Part shown: in pieces, positions 24,395 to 33,426 of the stretch | How the letters are laid out: each line of letters opens with the position of its first letter | How positions within the stretch are numbered: position 1 is the stretch's first letter | Position numbers and translations under genes: made by a program | Assembly: GCA_964465125.1 (NCBI GenBank) | Contig: CAYXIO010000024.1 | Coordinates: 1 to 52,798 of the forward strand | Origin: CAYOHG01 sp964465125 | GTDB lineage: Bacteria > Planctomycetota > Phycisphaerae > UBA1845 > Fen-1342 | DNA: 52,798 nt | Direction of reading: 5' to 3' | The notes under the pieces: model-generated | Database searches by the model: none | Told to the model about the DNA's origin: nothing | Seen by the model: only the letters and a program-made list of their open reading frames with translations

Positions 24395-26334
24395 TGCCGC
24401 ACCATCTCCGCGTTGACGTCCGGCTCCATGGCGCGAATCCGCTCGAGCGCGCGGCGTCCCCAGAACGAGTCGGCGTACTCCCGCGCCAGCGATTCGAGCC
24501 GGGCGCGTCCGCGCGGGCGGGCTTCGGGCTGGATGCTGGCCAACGCCTGAATCTCCAGATCGGCCAGATGATAGAGCGCCTCCGGTTTGGCGTCGCTCTC
24601 GGGCAGCGCGCCCAGCAGCGCTTCAAACAGGGAGGCGCGGCGAACGAGATCGGGCTCGCAGCTAACCCAGAGCACGAGAAGATTGTCGTGCAACGCGCTG
24701 TCGCGATAGGTTTGCAGCAGGCGCAGGAGCTGTTCGCCGTAGCGCTCGCGGCGCGGATCCAGCGAGGCGAGGGCCTGAAGCGGCTCGTCGCCGAAGCGCG
24801 GATCGCGCCCGTTGGCGAGGAGCAGCTCCAGCAGCCGGCGAGCCTCCCGCTGATAGGGCTCGACCTCGACGCGCAGGCTGCTCTCCGCCGGCTTCCTGCG
24901 GAGGAAGTCCGCGCTGGGTCGCGATTGCGCGCCGTCGGCGACTGGCCGCGCGCGGCTGGCTTCGCGGAACCAGCGCTGCGCCGCGCTGAAGTCACCGGCC
25001 CGCATCGCCAGTTGCCCCAGCCGCAGGTCCGCCACGCAGGCCAGCGGCGAATCGGGGAACTGCTCGGCCAGCTCGCGCCAGGTCGGCTCCGATTGCGCGT
25101 GCGGAAAGTCGTCGTAGAGCTCGAAGCGAAGCTCGGTTTGCAGGCGGCGCTCGTCCAGGCGGGTGTCCAGCGCGTGGGCCTCGATGTACAGAACGTTCGG
25201 CCGGTAGCGGCTCTCCGGAAAGTCGGCGCGGAGCTTCTGGCAGGCACGCTGTGCGGCGGCGCGGTCGCTCAGCAGCTCCGCCAGAAACCAGCGCTGCACG
25301 TCGCGCTTCAACTCGCGGATGCGCTCCGGCTGCTCGCTCCAGACCGCTTGCAATCCCGAGCGCGTTCGGCCTGGCGCTGTGTTGCGCAGCGCGCTGGCGA
25401 TCAGCCGCAGGATGCGCTCCTCCGTCTCGCGCGGGCTCTGAAGGGATTGAAAGCGGCTCGATTGCGGGCCGTATTCCGCCTCCAGCGCGCGATACGCCAC
25501 TTCGTGAACGCCGATGCGCATGTGGAACGTGATCACCGGCGCGGCGAACATGATCATCACGACGGGCGCGACCGCGCCCGGCCGGTAGTTCACCAGCCGC
25601 GCGATCAGCAGGATGATCCCGAGCATGGCGCTCGCGGAGAGCAGCGTCAGCACCCAGGGCGCGGCGAACAGGGAACGCTCCAGCGGGGAGGCGTCCTCGC
25701 CCATCGCCTCGGTGGAGCCGCGCGTCGCCAGCAGCAGGTACAGCGCCACCGGCAGCAGCCCCACCAGCGCCGAGCCGAAGCGGAAGCTCAGCCGGAACGG
25801 CGGCAAGGACGCGATCACACAACTGGACAGCAAGGTGAGCGCCAGCCAGGGCATGTGCGCGAAGACCAGCACCGCGAACACGAACAGCAATGAGAAGGGA
25901 AAGCGGTAGAGGATGGAGATGACCAGCGGGACCGCCACCACGGCGCCGAGCACCAGCCCGAGGACGACGGCGTGCTCCGGCACCTGTTCGAGGCTGATCG
26001 GCGCGAGCAGGTAGTCGTTCAGGCTGGGCGCGTTCGCGCCCCAGAAGCGCGCCGGACCCACGAAGCTCGACAGGCTGAAATCAAACAGCTCCGCGGTCCG
26101 CAGCCAGTAGGCGAAGACGCACAGCCCGGAATACAGCAGGAGATTGAACAGCAGCAGCGCGATCGCGCGGAGCCGATAGCGCGGGTCGGTGTGCGACCAG
26201 ACGTCGCGAAAGAGCCGCGCCGCGCCCGGCACGTCTCCTGCGGCCGGCGCCGGTGCGTGGCCCGCGTGCGGCACCGTCGCCGATTCGTGCGCCGGCGTGA
26301 CGTCCGACTCGATCTGAGCCGCGGGACCTTCCAC
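24391..26334 (-). CDS. Large membrane protein with helical tetratricopeptide-like C-terminal half
   Basis: The 647-residue protein has six to seven hydrophobic segments between about residues 55 and 275. A soluble alpha-helical half follows with repeated patterns such as FPESRYRPNVLYIEAH, DFPHAQSEPTWRELAEQFPD and ALYHLADLEIQALA. These resemble outer-membrane-assembly TPR repeats (YfgC/YbgF style), where short helices carry F-P-x-S turns. I do not recognise the family. It is first in a four-gene overlapping run with ubiX, ubiA and the GT-C-like gene. GTG 26334 is the apparent start, with AGGG just upstream. Confidence 0.65.
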   Translation of the reverse strand: MEGPAAQIESDVTPAHESATVPHAGHAPAPAAGDVPGAARLFRDVWSHTDPRYRLRAIALLLFNLLLYSGLCVFAYWLRTAELFDFSLSSFVGPARFWGANAPSLNDYLLAPISLEQVPEHAVVLGLVLGAVVAVPLVISILYRFPFSLLFVFAVLVFAHMPWLALTLLSSCVIASLPPFRLSFRFGSALVGLLPVALYLLLATRGSTEAMGEDASPLERSLFAAPWVLTLLSASAMLGIILLIARLVNYRPGAVAPVVMIMFAAPVITFHMRIGVHEVAYRALEAEYGPQSSRFQSLQSPRETEERILRLIASALRNTAPGRTRSGLQAVWSEQPERIRELKRDVQRWFLAELLSDRAAAQRACQKLRADFPESRYRPNVLYIEAHALDTRLDERRLQTELRFELYDDFPHAQSEPTWRELAEQFPDSPLACVADLRLGQLAMRAGDFSAAQRWFREASRARPVADGAQSRPSADFLRRKPAESSLRVEVEPYQREARRLLELLLANGRDPRFGDEPLQALASLDPRRERYGEQLLRLLQTYRDSALHDNLLVLWVSCEPDLVRRASLFEALLGALPESDAKPEALYHLADLEIQALASIQPEARPRGRARLESLAREYADSFWGRRALERIRAMEPDVNAEMVRH

Positions 26335-26375
26335 GTCGCCCTCATGCTACCGCGCCGCCTCTGCCCTGCAACGCG

Positions 26376-27449
26376 TCAGCCGTGTCCGGTCAGCGGCGGG
26401 CAGCGCAGCGAGATTCCGTCGCTCGAGTAGCGCCCGTCGGGGCGGATGCGGTAGCCCGCAATGAAGCAGTGGCACCGCCCGATCGCCGCCCGGACGATGT
26501 GCGAATGCCCGCGCCAGTTCTCCACCGAGCGGTTCGCGATCCGCTCGGCGCGCGTGATCGTCAGGATCAGGGCCACGCGCGGGTGGTGCCCCAGGGCGCG
26601 CAATCGCCGAAACCAGTCGATGTTGAAGCGCTCGTCCGTGCGGCTGTATTCCCAACCCCGCTGGCGATAGAGCTCATCCAGGTCGCGGTAGATGTGCGTG
26701 TGAAAATCGCCCACCAGTTGCCAGTACGGAAACAGCTCCTCGCCCATCGCCAGGTGCGCGGCTTCGCTGCGCTCGTCCGCCGTCACCTCGGACGGAGTCC
26801 CCCGGGCCCGGTACTGAATGCACACGCGCTCCACGTTCAGCTCGACCGTGCTGCGGCCGCGCGGACGAGTGTTCTGAGGTGTGAGCACGCGCAACGAGCC
26901 GAACACGATGCCGTAGATCTCGGTGGAGGGCTTGCCCGAGCCGGCGGGAACCAGGAAGGCCTCCAGTCCGGCAAGCAGCATGTCCTGAAGGGCCAGCTCG
27001 CGAATCCAGACGCGCAGCTCCTGGTGCGCTTCGTCGATATCCGCCATCCAGGCCGGCGGCTCGCTCAGCTTTTCCTGGCCGAGGCTGCTGGGGGCGTTGA
27101 TCCGCCGCGCGAGCTCGTCGACGTAGTGCCATTCGCTGGCATGAAGCTGCCCGCGGCGGATGAGCGCGTCGACGCCGTTGTCGTAGAACGCGTGCTGGTA
27201 GATCGCGCGCGGCAACGCGAAGTTGGTTTCGACCAGGCGGCGCTGGATTCGGTCGCTCAAGCCGAGCGTGTTCGGAATGGCTTGCGGAATCAGGTCGAAG
27301 CGCGCGCTGCCGTTCAGAACGCGCAGAATCTCGCGCTGAAACTCGCGTCGCCGCCGCGAATGCCGACGGCCGTTGCCCAGGGTGTCATCGATCCGCTGCT
27401 CAAGCAGGCGGAGGTGGCGAATCAAATGACTGGACGACGCGGCGCGCAT
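26376..27449 (-). CDS. Protein of unknown function with a possible JAMM-like metal site
   Basis: The 357-residue protein has a basic helical N-terminus and a C-terminal alpha/beta domain. That domain has an STEIYGIVFGS strand with Glu177, then GDFHTHIY (H250, H252) and later YSRTD (S269, D272), followed by a hydrophobic ALILTITRAE strand. The order Glu, HxH, S-x-x-D is that of JAB/MPN (JAMM) metalloproteases, but the HxH-to-Ser spacing is longer than the classical one and the Pro after HxH is missing. I treat this as a hypothesis. No signal peptide is present. The tRNA-Arg lies 51 bases upstream on the same strand. Confidence 0.5.
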   Translation of the reverse strand: MRAASSSHLIRHLRLLEQRIDDTLGNGRRHSRRRREFQREILRVLNGSARFDLIPQAIPNTLGLSDRIQRRLVETNFALPRAIYQHAFYDNGVDALIRRGQLHASEWHYVDELARRINAPSSLGQEKLSEPPAWMADIDEAHQELRVWIRELALQDMLLAGLEAFLVPAGSGKPSTEIYGIVFGSLRVLTPQNTRPRGRSTVELNVERVCIQYRARGTPSEVTADERSEAAHLAMGEELFPYWQLVGDFHTHIYRDLDELYRQRGWEYSRTDERFNIDWFRRLRALGHHPRVALILTITRAERIANRSVENWRGHSHIVRAAIGRCHCFIAGYRIRPDGRYSSDGISLRCPPLTGHG

Positions 27450-27500
27450 TGGGTGAGACCCCGTGTAATCGTAGCGCCCGCGGGCACGTGGGGCGTCATC

Positions 27501-27573
<73 letters not shown>

Positions 27574-27596
27574 TGGCGGGAACCGTTCGTTGGTGA

Positions 27597-27624
27597 AGTG
27601 TACGACGGGCCACGGCCGGGTCAA
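27597..27624 (-). promoter_or_regulatory. Promoter of tRNA-Arg
   Basis: On the minus strand TTGACC (27624-27619) and TACACT (27602-27597) are 16 bases apart. The expected transcription start near 27590 is about 17 bases before the tRNA 5' end. Confidence 0.6.
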
Positions 27625-27820
27625 GTTTCCGCGCGTTCTCGCCGGCGAAAGGCGAATTCAGGCACGTTGAGTCATTCATTCGTCCGCGGCGGCAACGGAT
27701 GGGGCGCGGATTCGGTCGGAACCGGTTGCGGACAAACAAGTTGCGGTGATTCGATCGCAACTGTGCATGTTATGGGGCCTTACGTGCACACGCGTTTTTA
27801 GCGTCGATCCAAGAATAGCG

Positions 27821-27849
27821 TTGACATTCCCTCCGCGGCGAGCTAAAAG
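27821..27849 (+). promoter_or_regulatory. Promoter of the PEP-CTERM gene
   Basis: TTGACA (27821-27826) is a perfect -35 box. TAAAAG (27844-27849) follows after 17 bases as a fair -10 box. The gene starts at 27924. The rest of the 350-base region from the tRNA to the gene holds the tRNA promoter and the AT-richer stretch at about 27740-27820; no gene is seen there. Confidence 0.55.
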
Positions 27850-27923
27850 GGTCTGTAGATCGGAGGAGCGGAACAGGAGCCGCTCAATTCTGTCAAGCCC
27901 ATCTCACAGTGAGGAGGAGTAGT

Positions 27924-28559
27924 ATGAAGCGTATGCTTGCTCTGAGCGCTTTCGCGCTGTTTGCCAGCACCGCGTTCGCTGGCACAATCGACGCGATGCC
28001 GACGTTCGGCGCCAAGACCCCGTCGACCCCGACGAACATCGTCGGCGGCGGCGAGCGCGACGGCATCGTGGTCCCGTTCGATGTCACCGGCATCAATAGC
28101 TGGGATCCGGTCGGCGACGCCGACAACGAGGTCTACGTGTTCGACCTCGCCGCCGCGATCGGCGCCGGCTCCGGCAACCCGGTGTCGATGAACGGCATCG
28201 GCTGGGACGTCACCATTCGCGCCAACAGCCCGAGCTGGATGAGCGAAGCCGGCGTCTACTTCGATGACACCATCGCGCCGGACTTCTACGGTCTGTTCCT
28301 GTCGCCTGGCGCCGGCTACAGCTATCCCGGCACCGGCACGTTCTCGAGCGGCGGCGTCCTGAAGCTGTCCGACTACGGGATTCCCGATGTCGTTCTGCCC
28401 GATGGCAAGCTCCGCCTCGAGTTCTTCGATTCGTTCGATGACTTCCCTGGCGGCATCGACGACAACTGGCTGGGCGGCACGCTGTGGATCCAGGCCGTTC
28501 CGGAGCCCGCTTCGCTGGCTCTGCTGGCCCTCGGCGCTCTGTTCATCCGTCGTCGCTAA
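27924..28559 (+). CDS. PEP-CTERM sorting-domain protein
   Basis: The 211-residue protein begins MKRMLALSAFALFASTAFA, a signal peptide, and ends VPEPASLALLALGALFI plus RRR, a textbook PEP-CTERM tail recognised by exosortase. The mature domain is beta-rich with Gly, Asp and aromatic residues and resembles the plain extracellular domains usual in this class. It has no catalytic motif. A strong AGGAGGAG precedes ATG 27924, and a good promoter and a 10-bp terminator hairpin flank the gene, so it is monocistronic and probably well expressed. The exosortase itself is not in this window. Confidence 0.92.
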   Translation: MKRMLALSAFALFASTAFAGTIDAMPTFGAKTPSTPTNIVGGGERDGIVVPFDVTGINSWDPVGDADNEVYVFDLAAAIGAGSGNPVSMNGIGWDVTIRANSPSWMSEAGVYFDDTIAPDFYGLFLSPGAGYSYPGTGTFSSGGVLKLSDYGIPDVVLPDGKLRLEFFDSFDDFPGGIDDNWLGGTLWIQAVPEPASLALLALGALFIRRR

Positions 28560-28612
28560 TCAGCGACGGGGAGTACGCAGCCTAGCTGCGATGAGTACCA
28601 AGCTGTAACACG

Positions 28613-28643
28613 ATGGGAGACCTCCAGTGCGGGGGTCTCCCAT
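28613..28643 (+). terminator. 10-bp hairpin after the PEP-CTERM gene
   Basis: ATGGGAGACC (28613-28622) pairs exactly with GGTCTCCCAT (28634-28643) around an 11-base loop. T-containing sequence (TCGCTTTG) follows. It lies 54 bases past the stop. Confidence 0.7.
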
Positions 28644-28791
28644 TCGCTTTGTCCAATCTTCCATTTGCCGGCGGCCATCCGACGAGTTCCGCCGTGCCCT
28701 CGCAGAAATAGGGGCGCCGCAAACGCCCTCGTCCGCGTCGGTTTCGAACGCGAAACAGTCTGTGTCCCTTCGTAACCCGGGGAGACTTCGC

Positions 28792-30444
28792 ATGACTGGT
28801 ACGCAGGCTTCGAATTGCACGCGTGCAGCGCTCGTGATCGGCATGACCCTCGCGGGTATCGGCGTAGCGCATTCCCAGGTCGCGCTGACGCGCGTCGAGG
28901 CGACCAACGGGACCGCCATGACGCACGCCATTCCGGCGAACTACGTCCCCGGGCTTGCCTTTCTGCTCGCCGGCGGCGCCGCCGGTGACTTCAACAGCGA
29001 CGGCTGGCAGGACTTGTACGTCATCAGCGGCGGGACCGTGCCGGACAGGCTGTTCATCAACAACGGCGACGGAACGTTTACCAACCGGGCCGCCGCCGCG
29101 GGCATCACGGTTCCGCACATGGGCGGCGGGATTGCGGTAGGTGATTACGACCGCGACGGCTGGCTCGACATCTACGTCACCAGCTTCGGGCCGTCCTCCG
29201 GCCCGATCACCATCGGCAAGCACATTCTCTACCACAACAATCGCGACGGCACGTTCACCGACGTCGCCCAGGCCGCCGGCGTCCATTACAGCGATGACTA
29301 TCCCAACGCCTGGGGCGCCTGCTTCGGCGATTACGACCTTGACGGCGACCTGGATCTATGGACTGGAGGATGGCTGACCGGCAGCCTCGGTGGCGGAAAC
29401 CGCCTGTTTCGAAACAACGGTGACGGCACCTTCAGTGATGCAACGGTCGCGGCTGGCGTCCTGATGCCCACCGTGCACGGCTTTGGCGCCCGCATCGTGG
29501 ATATGGACGGCGATCGCTTCCCTGAGCTGCTCGTCTGCGGGGATTTCTACACCGCCCGCTACTACCTGAACAACCACGACGGCACGTTCACCGACTACAC
29601 CACGCAATCGGGAACAGGGCTCGACTGCAATGCGATGGGCGCGACCATCGGCGATTTCGACAACGACCAGCGGCCGGACTGGTACGTCACCAACATCTAC
29701 CGCGGCGATCAGTATCCGCAGGACCCCTGCGGCAACATGCTCTACATGAATCAGGGCAACCATCAGTTCGTCGAGCAGGCCGCTCTCGCCGGCGTGAACG
29801 ACGGCCGCTGGGGCTGGGGCACCGCCGCGGTCGACCTCGATCACGACGGCTGGCAGGACATCGTCGAAGTCAACGGCTATTTCGACGATCCGTTCCAGCA
29901 GCTCTACTCCAACCAGCCCAAGCGCGTCTGGTTCAACAACGCTGACGGAACGTTCAGCGAGCTCGCGGCGGCGTGCGGGTTCAACCACACCGGGCAGGCG
30001 CGCGGCGTGATCAACCTCGATGCCGATAATGACGGCGATCAGGACCTGGTAGTGCTGTCGTTCGCCGAGCCGCTGGCCTTCTATCGAAACGATGGTCCAA
30101 CGGGCAACTGGCTGCGGGTGTTCCTCGACGGGGAAGGCGTTCCGAGCGCCGCCCCGAACGGCTTCGGGAGCCGGGTGGTGGTGCGGATCGGCGCCACTGA
30201 ACAGGTCCGATACATCGACGGGGGCTCGAACTACCTCAGCCAGAGTGAACTCAGCGCCCATTTCGGCCTGGGCGCGGCGACGCAGGTCGACGAGCTGCGC
30301 GTGGAGTGGCCCAACGGAATCCTGACCACGCGGCAGAATCTGGCGGCGAACCAGACTGTGACGGTGCGAATCACCAAGAAGATGTCGTCCGATCATGATC
30401 CGGGAGCAGCTCGAACGCCCGTACAAAGTATTGAACATCCCTAG
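28792..30444 (+). CDS. Secreted CRTAC1-family protein (VCBS/FG-GAP propeller plus UnbV/ASPIC)
   Basis: The 550-residue protein has a signal peptide ending near AHSQV. A seven-bladed propeller follows with repeated calcium loops such as DFNSDGWQDLYV, DYDRDGWLDIYV, DYDLDGDLDL, DFDNDQRPDWYV and DLDHDGWQDIVEVNG. The C-terminal domain (LRVFLDGEG...NGFGSRVVVR, SELSAHFGLG, VEWPNGI) is the UnbV/ASPIC module. This architecture defines CRTAC1-like bacterial proteins, usually extracellular and of unknown ligand. I chose ATG 28792 with GGGGAG eight bases upstream. The adjacent gene is a paralogue. Confidence 0.88.
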   Translation: MTGTQASNCTRAALVIGMTLAGIGVAHSQVALTRVEATNGTAMTHAIPANYVPGLAFLLAGGAAGDFNSDGWQDLYVISGGTVPDRLFINNGDGTFTNRAAAAGITVPHMGGGIAVGDYDRDGWLDIYVTSFGPSSGPITIGKHILYHNNRDGTFTDVAQAAGVHYSDDYPNAWGACFGDYDLDGDLDLWTGGWLTGSLGGGNRLFRNNGDGTFSDATVAAGVLMPTVHGFGARIVDMDGDRFPELLVCGDFYTARYYLNNHDGTFTDYTTQSGTGLDCNAMGATIGDFDNDQRPDWYVTNIYRGDQYPQDPCGNMLYMNQGNHQFVEQAALAGVNDGRWGWGTAAVDLDHDGWQDIVEVNGYFDDPFQQLYSNQPKRVWFNNADGTFSELAAACGFNHTGQARGVINLDADNDGDQDLVVLSFAEPLAFYRNDGPTGNWLRVFLDGEGVPSAAPNGFGSRVVVRIGATEQVRYIDGGSNYLSQSELSAHFGLGAATQVDELRVEWPNGILTTRQNLAANQTVTVRITKKMSSDHDPGAARTPVQSIEHP

Positions 30445-30545
30445 CGCGCGACGGTAGCTTGGTACTTCCAGCTCTGACCGCGTCGGGCCCAACCTCGTCC
30501 AAACTGACTCGACGCCGGTCACCGACAACAGGGGAGGACTCAAGA

Positions 30546-32291
30546 GTGTCACCGATTCGACGCGGGCCGACGCCTGTCGATGGAGTCGCTCGGACTGCTC
30601 TGGTAGCGCTGGTCACTTCACTCGCGTTGGCGGATGCACCGTTCACGGAGGAAGCCGTCTCGCGCGGTATTGTGTACGTGTCCGCGTCTCCAACGCTCCA
30701 ATTCATCGGCGTGGGGCTCGCCTTTGCGGATCTCGACAACGACGGCGATTCGGATCTCGTCATTCTCGGCCGCACCGACGGTCGCATCGGCGTGTTCGAG
30801 AACGACGGCACCGGAAATTTTACCGATCGTTCCACAACAAGCGGGCTGCCCCTGCGCCCGGAAGCGTCGAGCGTGACCGCGGCGGATTACGACGCCGACG
30901 GCGACCTGGACCTGCACATCGGCGTGTGGACCCGGCCGTCGCCCGGCGATCAGCCCGACGTGCTTGCGCGCAACAACGGCAACTGGACGTTTACCGACGT
31001 CGCCGCGGCGGCGGGCGTCGGGGACATCGGCGCCACCGGCGGGTGCACCTGGGGCGACTACGACGGGGATGGCTGGCTCGACGTGTACGCTCCGATTCGC
31101 TATGGCACCGACGGAGACTTCACGTCGGAGAACCATCTCTACCGCAACCAGGGAAACGGCACATTCGTGGACATGTCGAACGCGCTGGGTGTGGACGACC
31201 CGGGCGCCCCCACGCTGCTGGCCCAGTTCTTTGATTATGACCGCGATGGTGACCCGGACTTCTACCTCGGCTGCGATCATGGCAGCGGTGGCACGATTTC
31301 CAATCGCTTCTTCGAGAACACCGGGTCGGCGTTCATCGAGATCACCACCCAGACCGGCACGGCCGGCTACATCGACTGCATGGGCATCGCGCTCGGCGAC
31401 CTGATGCACTCGCGCCGGCAGGACATGTACCTGACCAACCTGCCGATCGGCAACAAGCTCTATTCCAACAACGGCGATGGCACGTATACCGACAACTCGG
31501 TGGCCAGCGGATTGGTCTCGTACGCCTACGGCTGGGGGACGGTGTTCTTCGATTACGACAACAACACCTGGCTCGACACGTACATCACGACCTTCAACGC
31601 CCTCAACCAGCTATTCAAGGGCACCGGAACCTGGCCGTACTCCAATGTGGCGGGCGCGATGGGTGTGGCCGACGCGGCGGATTCGTACGCCGTCGCCGTC
31701 GCCGACATTGACAACGACGGCGATCTCGACATGGCCGTTCTGAGCTACAACGTCAACACGCGGCTCTACATCAACCACGAGGGCACGAACCGCCGCTGGA
31801 TCAAGTTCGACGTCGTCGGCCAGGGCGCCAACCTGCGCGCGATCGGCGCGAATGTCGACGTGCGCACCGGTTCGGTCTGGCAGATGCGCGAGGTCTACAA
31901 CGGCGGCAACTACAAGTCGCAGAACGAGATTCGCCTGCATTTCGGCATGAACACCGCGCTCATGGCGGACGAGATCCAGGTGACCTGGCCGTGGGCCACG
32001 GCGACGCGCACGCTGTACAACTACGCGACCAACCAGACCTGGACGCTCTATCCGCCGGAGCGCCTCGGCGACGCCGATGATGACGGCGACGTGGACCGCA
32101 GCGACATCCGAGCCGCGCAGGCCTGCTACACGGAGCCGGGGCCGGGGAATCTCACTCCGGGCTGCGAGCTGTTCGACATGGATGGGGACGGCGACGTGGA
32201 TAACGACGACCTGGCCGCGATGGGGCTCCAGACCCTGCCGCCGGGACCGCCGATCCAGGGAACCTCCGGCCCGGTGATTCTCCATCCCTGA
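30546..32291 (+). CDS. Secreted CRTAC1-family paralogue with dockerin-like C-terminus
   Basis: The 581-residue product starts at GTG 30546, preceded by GGGGAGG, and has a signal peptide ending near LALADA. Blades carry DLDNDGDSDLVILG, DYDADGDLDLHI, DYDGDGWLDVYAP, DYDRDGDPDFYLG and DIDNDGDLDMAVLS. The UnbV/ASPIC module follows (IKFDVVGQGAN, RLHFGMN, VTWPWAT). Unlike its neighbour it adds a tail with two calcium loops, GDADDDGDVDRSDI and DMDGDGDVDNDDL, a dockerin-type pair. The two paralogues are 101 bases apart and probably arose by duplication followed by gain or loss of the tail. Confidence 0.86.
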   Translation: MSPIRRGPTPVDGVARTALVALVTSLALADAPFTEEAVSRGIVYVSASPTLQFIGVGLAFADLDNDGDSDLVILGRTDGRIGVFENDGTGNFTDRSTTSGLPLRPEASSVTAADYDADGDLDLHIGVWTRPSPGDQPDVLARNNGNWTFTDVAAAAGVGDIGATGGCTWGDYDGDGWLDVYAPIRYGTDGDFTSENHLYRNQGNGTFVDMSNALGVDDPGAPTLLAQFFDYDRDGDPDFYLGCDHGSGGTISNRFFENTGSAFIEITTQTGTAGYIDCMGIALGDLMHSRRQDMYLTNLPIGNKLYSNNGDGTYTDNSVASGLVSYAYGWGTVFFDYDNNTWLDTYITTFNALNQLFKGTGTWPYSNVAGAMGVADAADSYAVAVADIDNDGDLDMAVLSYNVNTRLYINHEGTNRRWIKFDVVGQGANLRAIGANVDVRTGSVWQMREVYNGGNYKSQNEIRLHFGMNTALMADEIQVTWPWATATRTLYNYATNQTWTLYPPERLGDADDDGDVDRSDIRAAQACYTEPGPGNLTPGCELFDMDGDGDVDNDDLAAMGLQTLPPGPPIQGTSGPVILHP

Positions 32292-32341
32292 GTCCGCGCC
32301 GACGGCGGTGTGACGTTGCAGACGCGGGCGCGGCCGGCGCG

Positions 32342-32569
32342 CTACTTCGTCGCGCCGCAGCACTTCTTGTATTTCTTGCCCGAGCCGCAGGGACAGGGGT
32401 CGTTGCGGCCCGCGGTGCGCGCGGTGTGGGCCTGCTCGACGGGCTGTTCCGCGGGCGCCGGCTCCTCCTGGTCCTCGTCCTGCTTGCGCCGCCCGAGATT
32501 CTCCATGCGCCGGCGCTCCTGCCTGGATTCGAACCGCTCGCCGATCTTGTCCCGCGATGCCATCTTCAA
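32342..32569 (-). CDS. 75-residue SEC-C motif protein
   Basis: This tiny protein has a charged helical N-terminus (SRQERRRMENLGRR) and an acidic, proline-rich linker. It ends in GRNDPCPCGSGKKYKKCC, the complete SEC-C zinc module, plus four more residues. It resembles the C-terminus of SecA without the motor. It could have arisen as a detached SecA tail or be one of the short SEC-C proteins found in planctomycetes. A binding role toward ribosomes, SecB or SecA is suggested by the motif only. Confidence 0.8.
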   Translation of the reverse strand: MKMASRDKIGERFESRQERRRMENLGRRKQDEDQEEPAPAEQPVEQAHTARTAGRNDPCPCGSGKKYKKCCGATK

Positions 32570-32708
32570 GACCTCCGTTCAGCGCGTTGGGGTGCTGCCG
32601 CCCGCCGCACGCCCGGCCATGCGCCGTGCCCACGCTTGTCCGGTTATTGTAGCGGGCGGCCGGCCGGGAACGGCCAGTGCCCGCGGGTGGCCAGACGTCC
32701 GTCGCGCC

Positions 32709-33188
32709 TCAATAGAAAACGACGACGATGAGATGCGGATCCGGATGCTTGCCCTCGACGACGCCGACGCTGCTGGTTGCGAATTTGATGCGGATGTCCT
32801 CGTGCGCATCGACCCAGTCGTTGATCTGCTCGTTCATGTGCACGAAGGCGGCGTCGGTGAGCTTGGCATGAAACGTCCGGCAGCGAGTCGCCTGAGGTGA
32901 ATCCGGTTGCAGCTTGCGCTTCAGGTTGGATCGTTCCGTCGGCGCGGTCATTCCCGACGTCGCCGTGCTCGGGCGCGCCGTGCTGACGGCGCTCGCGGCG
33001 CCGGGCCCGTCGGACGCGAGCAGCTCCGGGACGCGCAGCGGCGCATCGGTGCCTTTCGCCTCGCGCAGGCAGTGGGGGCATAGCAGTTGCCCCTTCCATC
33101 GTTCGGCGGCGTGATCGCGTATGTGCTCGGGGTAGATCGTGGCGCCGCAAAGCTCGCAGGTATGAACGGGATCGGGTGACGTGGACAT
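32709..33188 (-). CDS. Zinc-ribbon protein of unknown function
   Basis: The 159-residue protein starts at ATG 33188 with GGGAG upstream. The N-terminus has two C-x-x-C pairs (CELCGATIYP and LLCPHC) with a His-rich segment between, so one zinc is likely bound. A linker rich in Ala, Ser and Pro leads to a conserved-looking end, CRTFHAKLTDAAFVHMNE, INDWVDAH, then VGVVEGKHPDPHLIVVVFY. I cannot name the family. It has no signal peptide and is presumably cytoplasmic. Confidence 0.7.
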   Translation of the reverse strand: MSTSPDPVHTCELCGATIYPEHIRDHAAERWKGQLLCPHCLREAKGTDAPLRVPELLASDGPGAASAVSTARPSTATSGMTAPTERSNLKRKLQPDSPQATRCRTFHAKLTDAAFVHMNEQINDWVDAHEDIRIKFATSSVGVVEGKHPDPHLIVVVFY

Positions 33189-33335
33189 GATCAGCTCCCA
33201 GCGGCGCAGGCCCGGGAATGGGCCTAGACGGCGCGCCTCGTGCCGCGGATCAGCCCAGTCTACCACGACCTCGACCGCGCTCACAACCTTGGGAAGCGTG
33301 CATCGCCAGGGGCCGGCTCGGCTGCGGGGCACATG

Positions 33336-33378
33336 AAAAAGGCAACGGGCGCCGCTCGCGATCCGCGAGGGCGCCCGT
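33336..33378 (-). terminator. Intrinsic terminator of the calcium-repeat lipoprotein gene
   Basis: On the minus strand ACGGGCGCC (33378-33370) pairs with GGCGCCCGT (33353-33345). Inside it CTCGCG pairs with CGCGAG around GAT. A TTTTT run (33340-33336) follows after five bases. It lies 49 bases beyond the stop at 33427. Confidence 0.85.
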
Positions 33379-33426
33379 GATGCATCGAGTGCGAAGGAGT
33401 TTCCGCCTGGCGGCTCGGTCAGTGCG

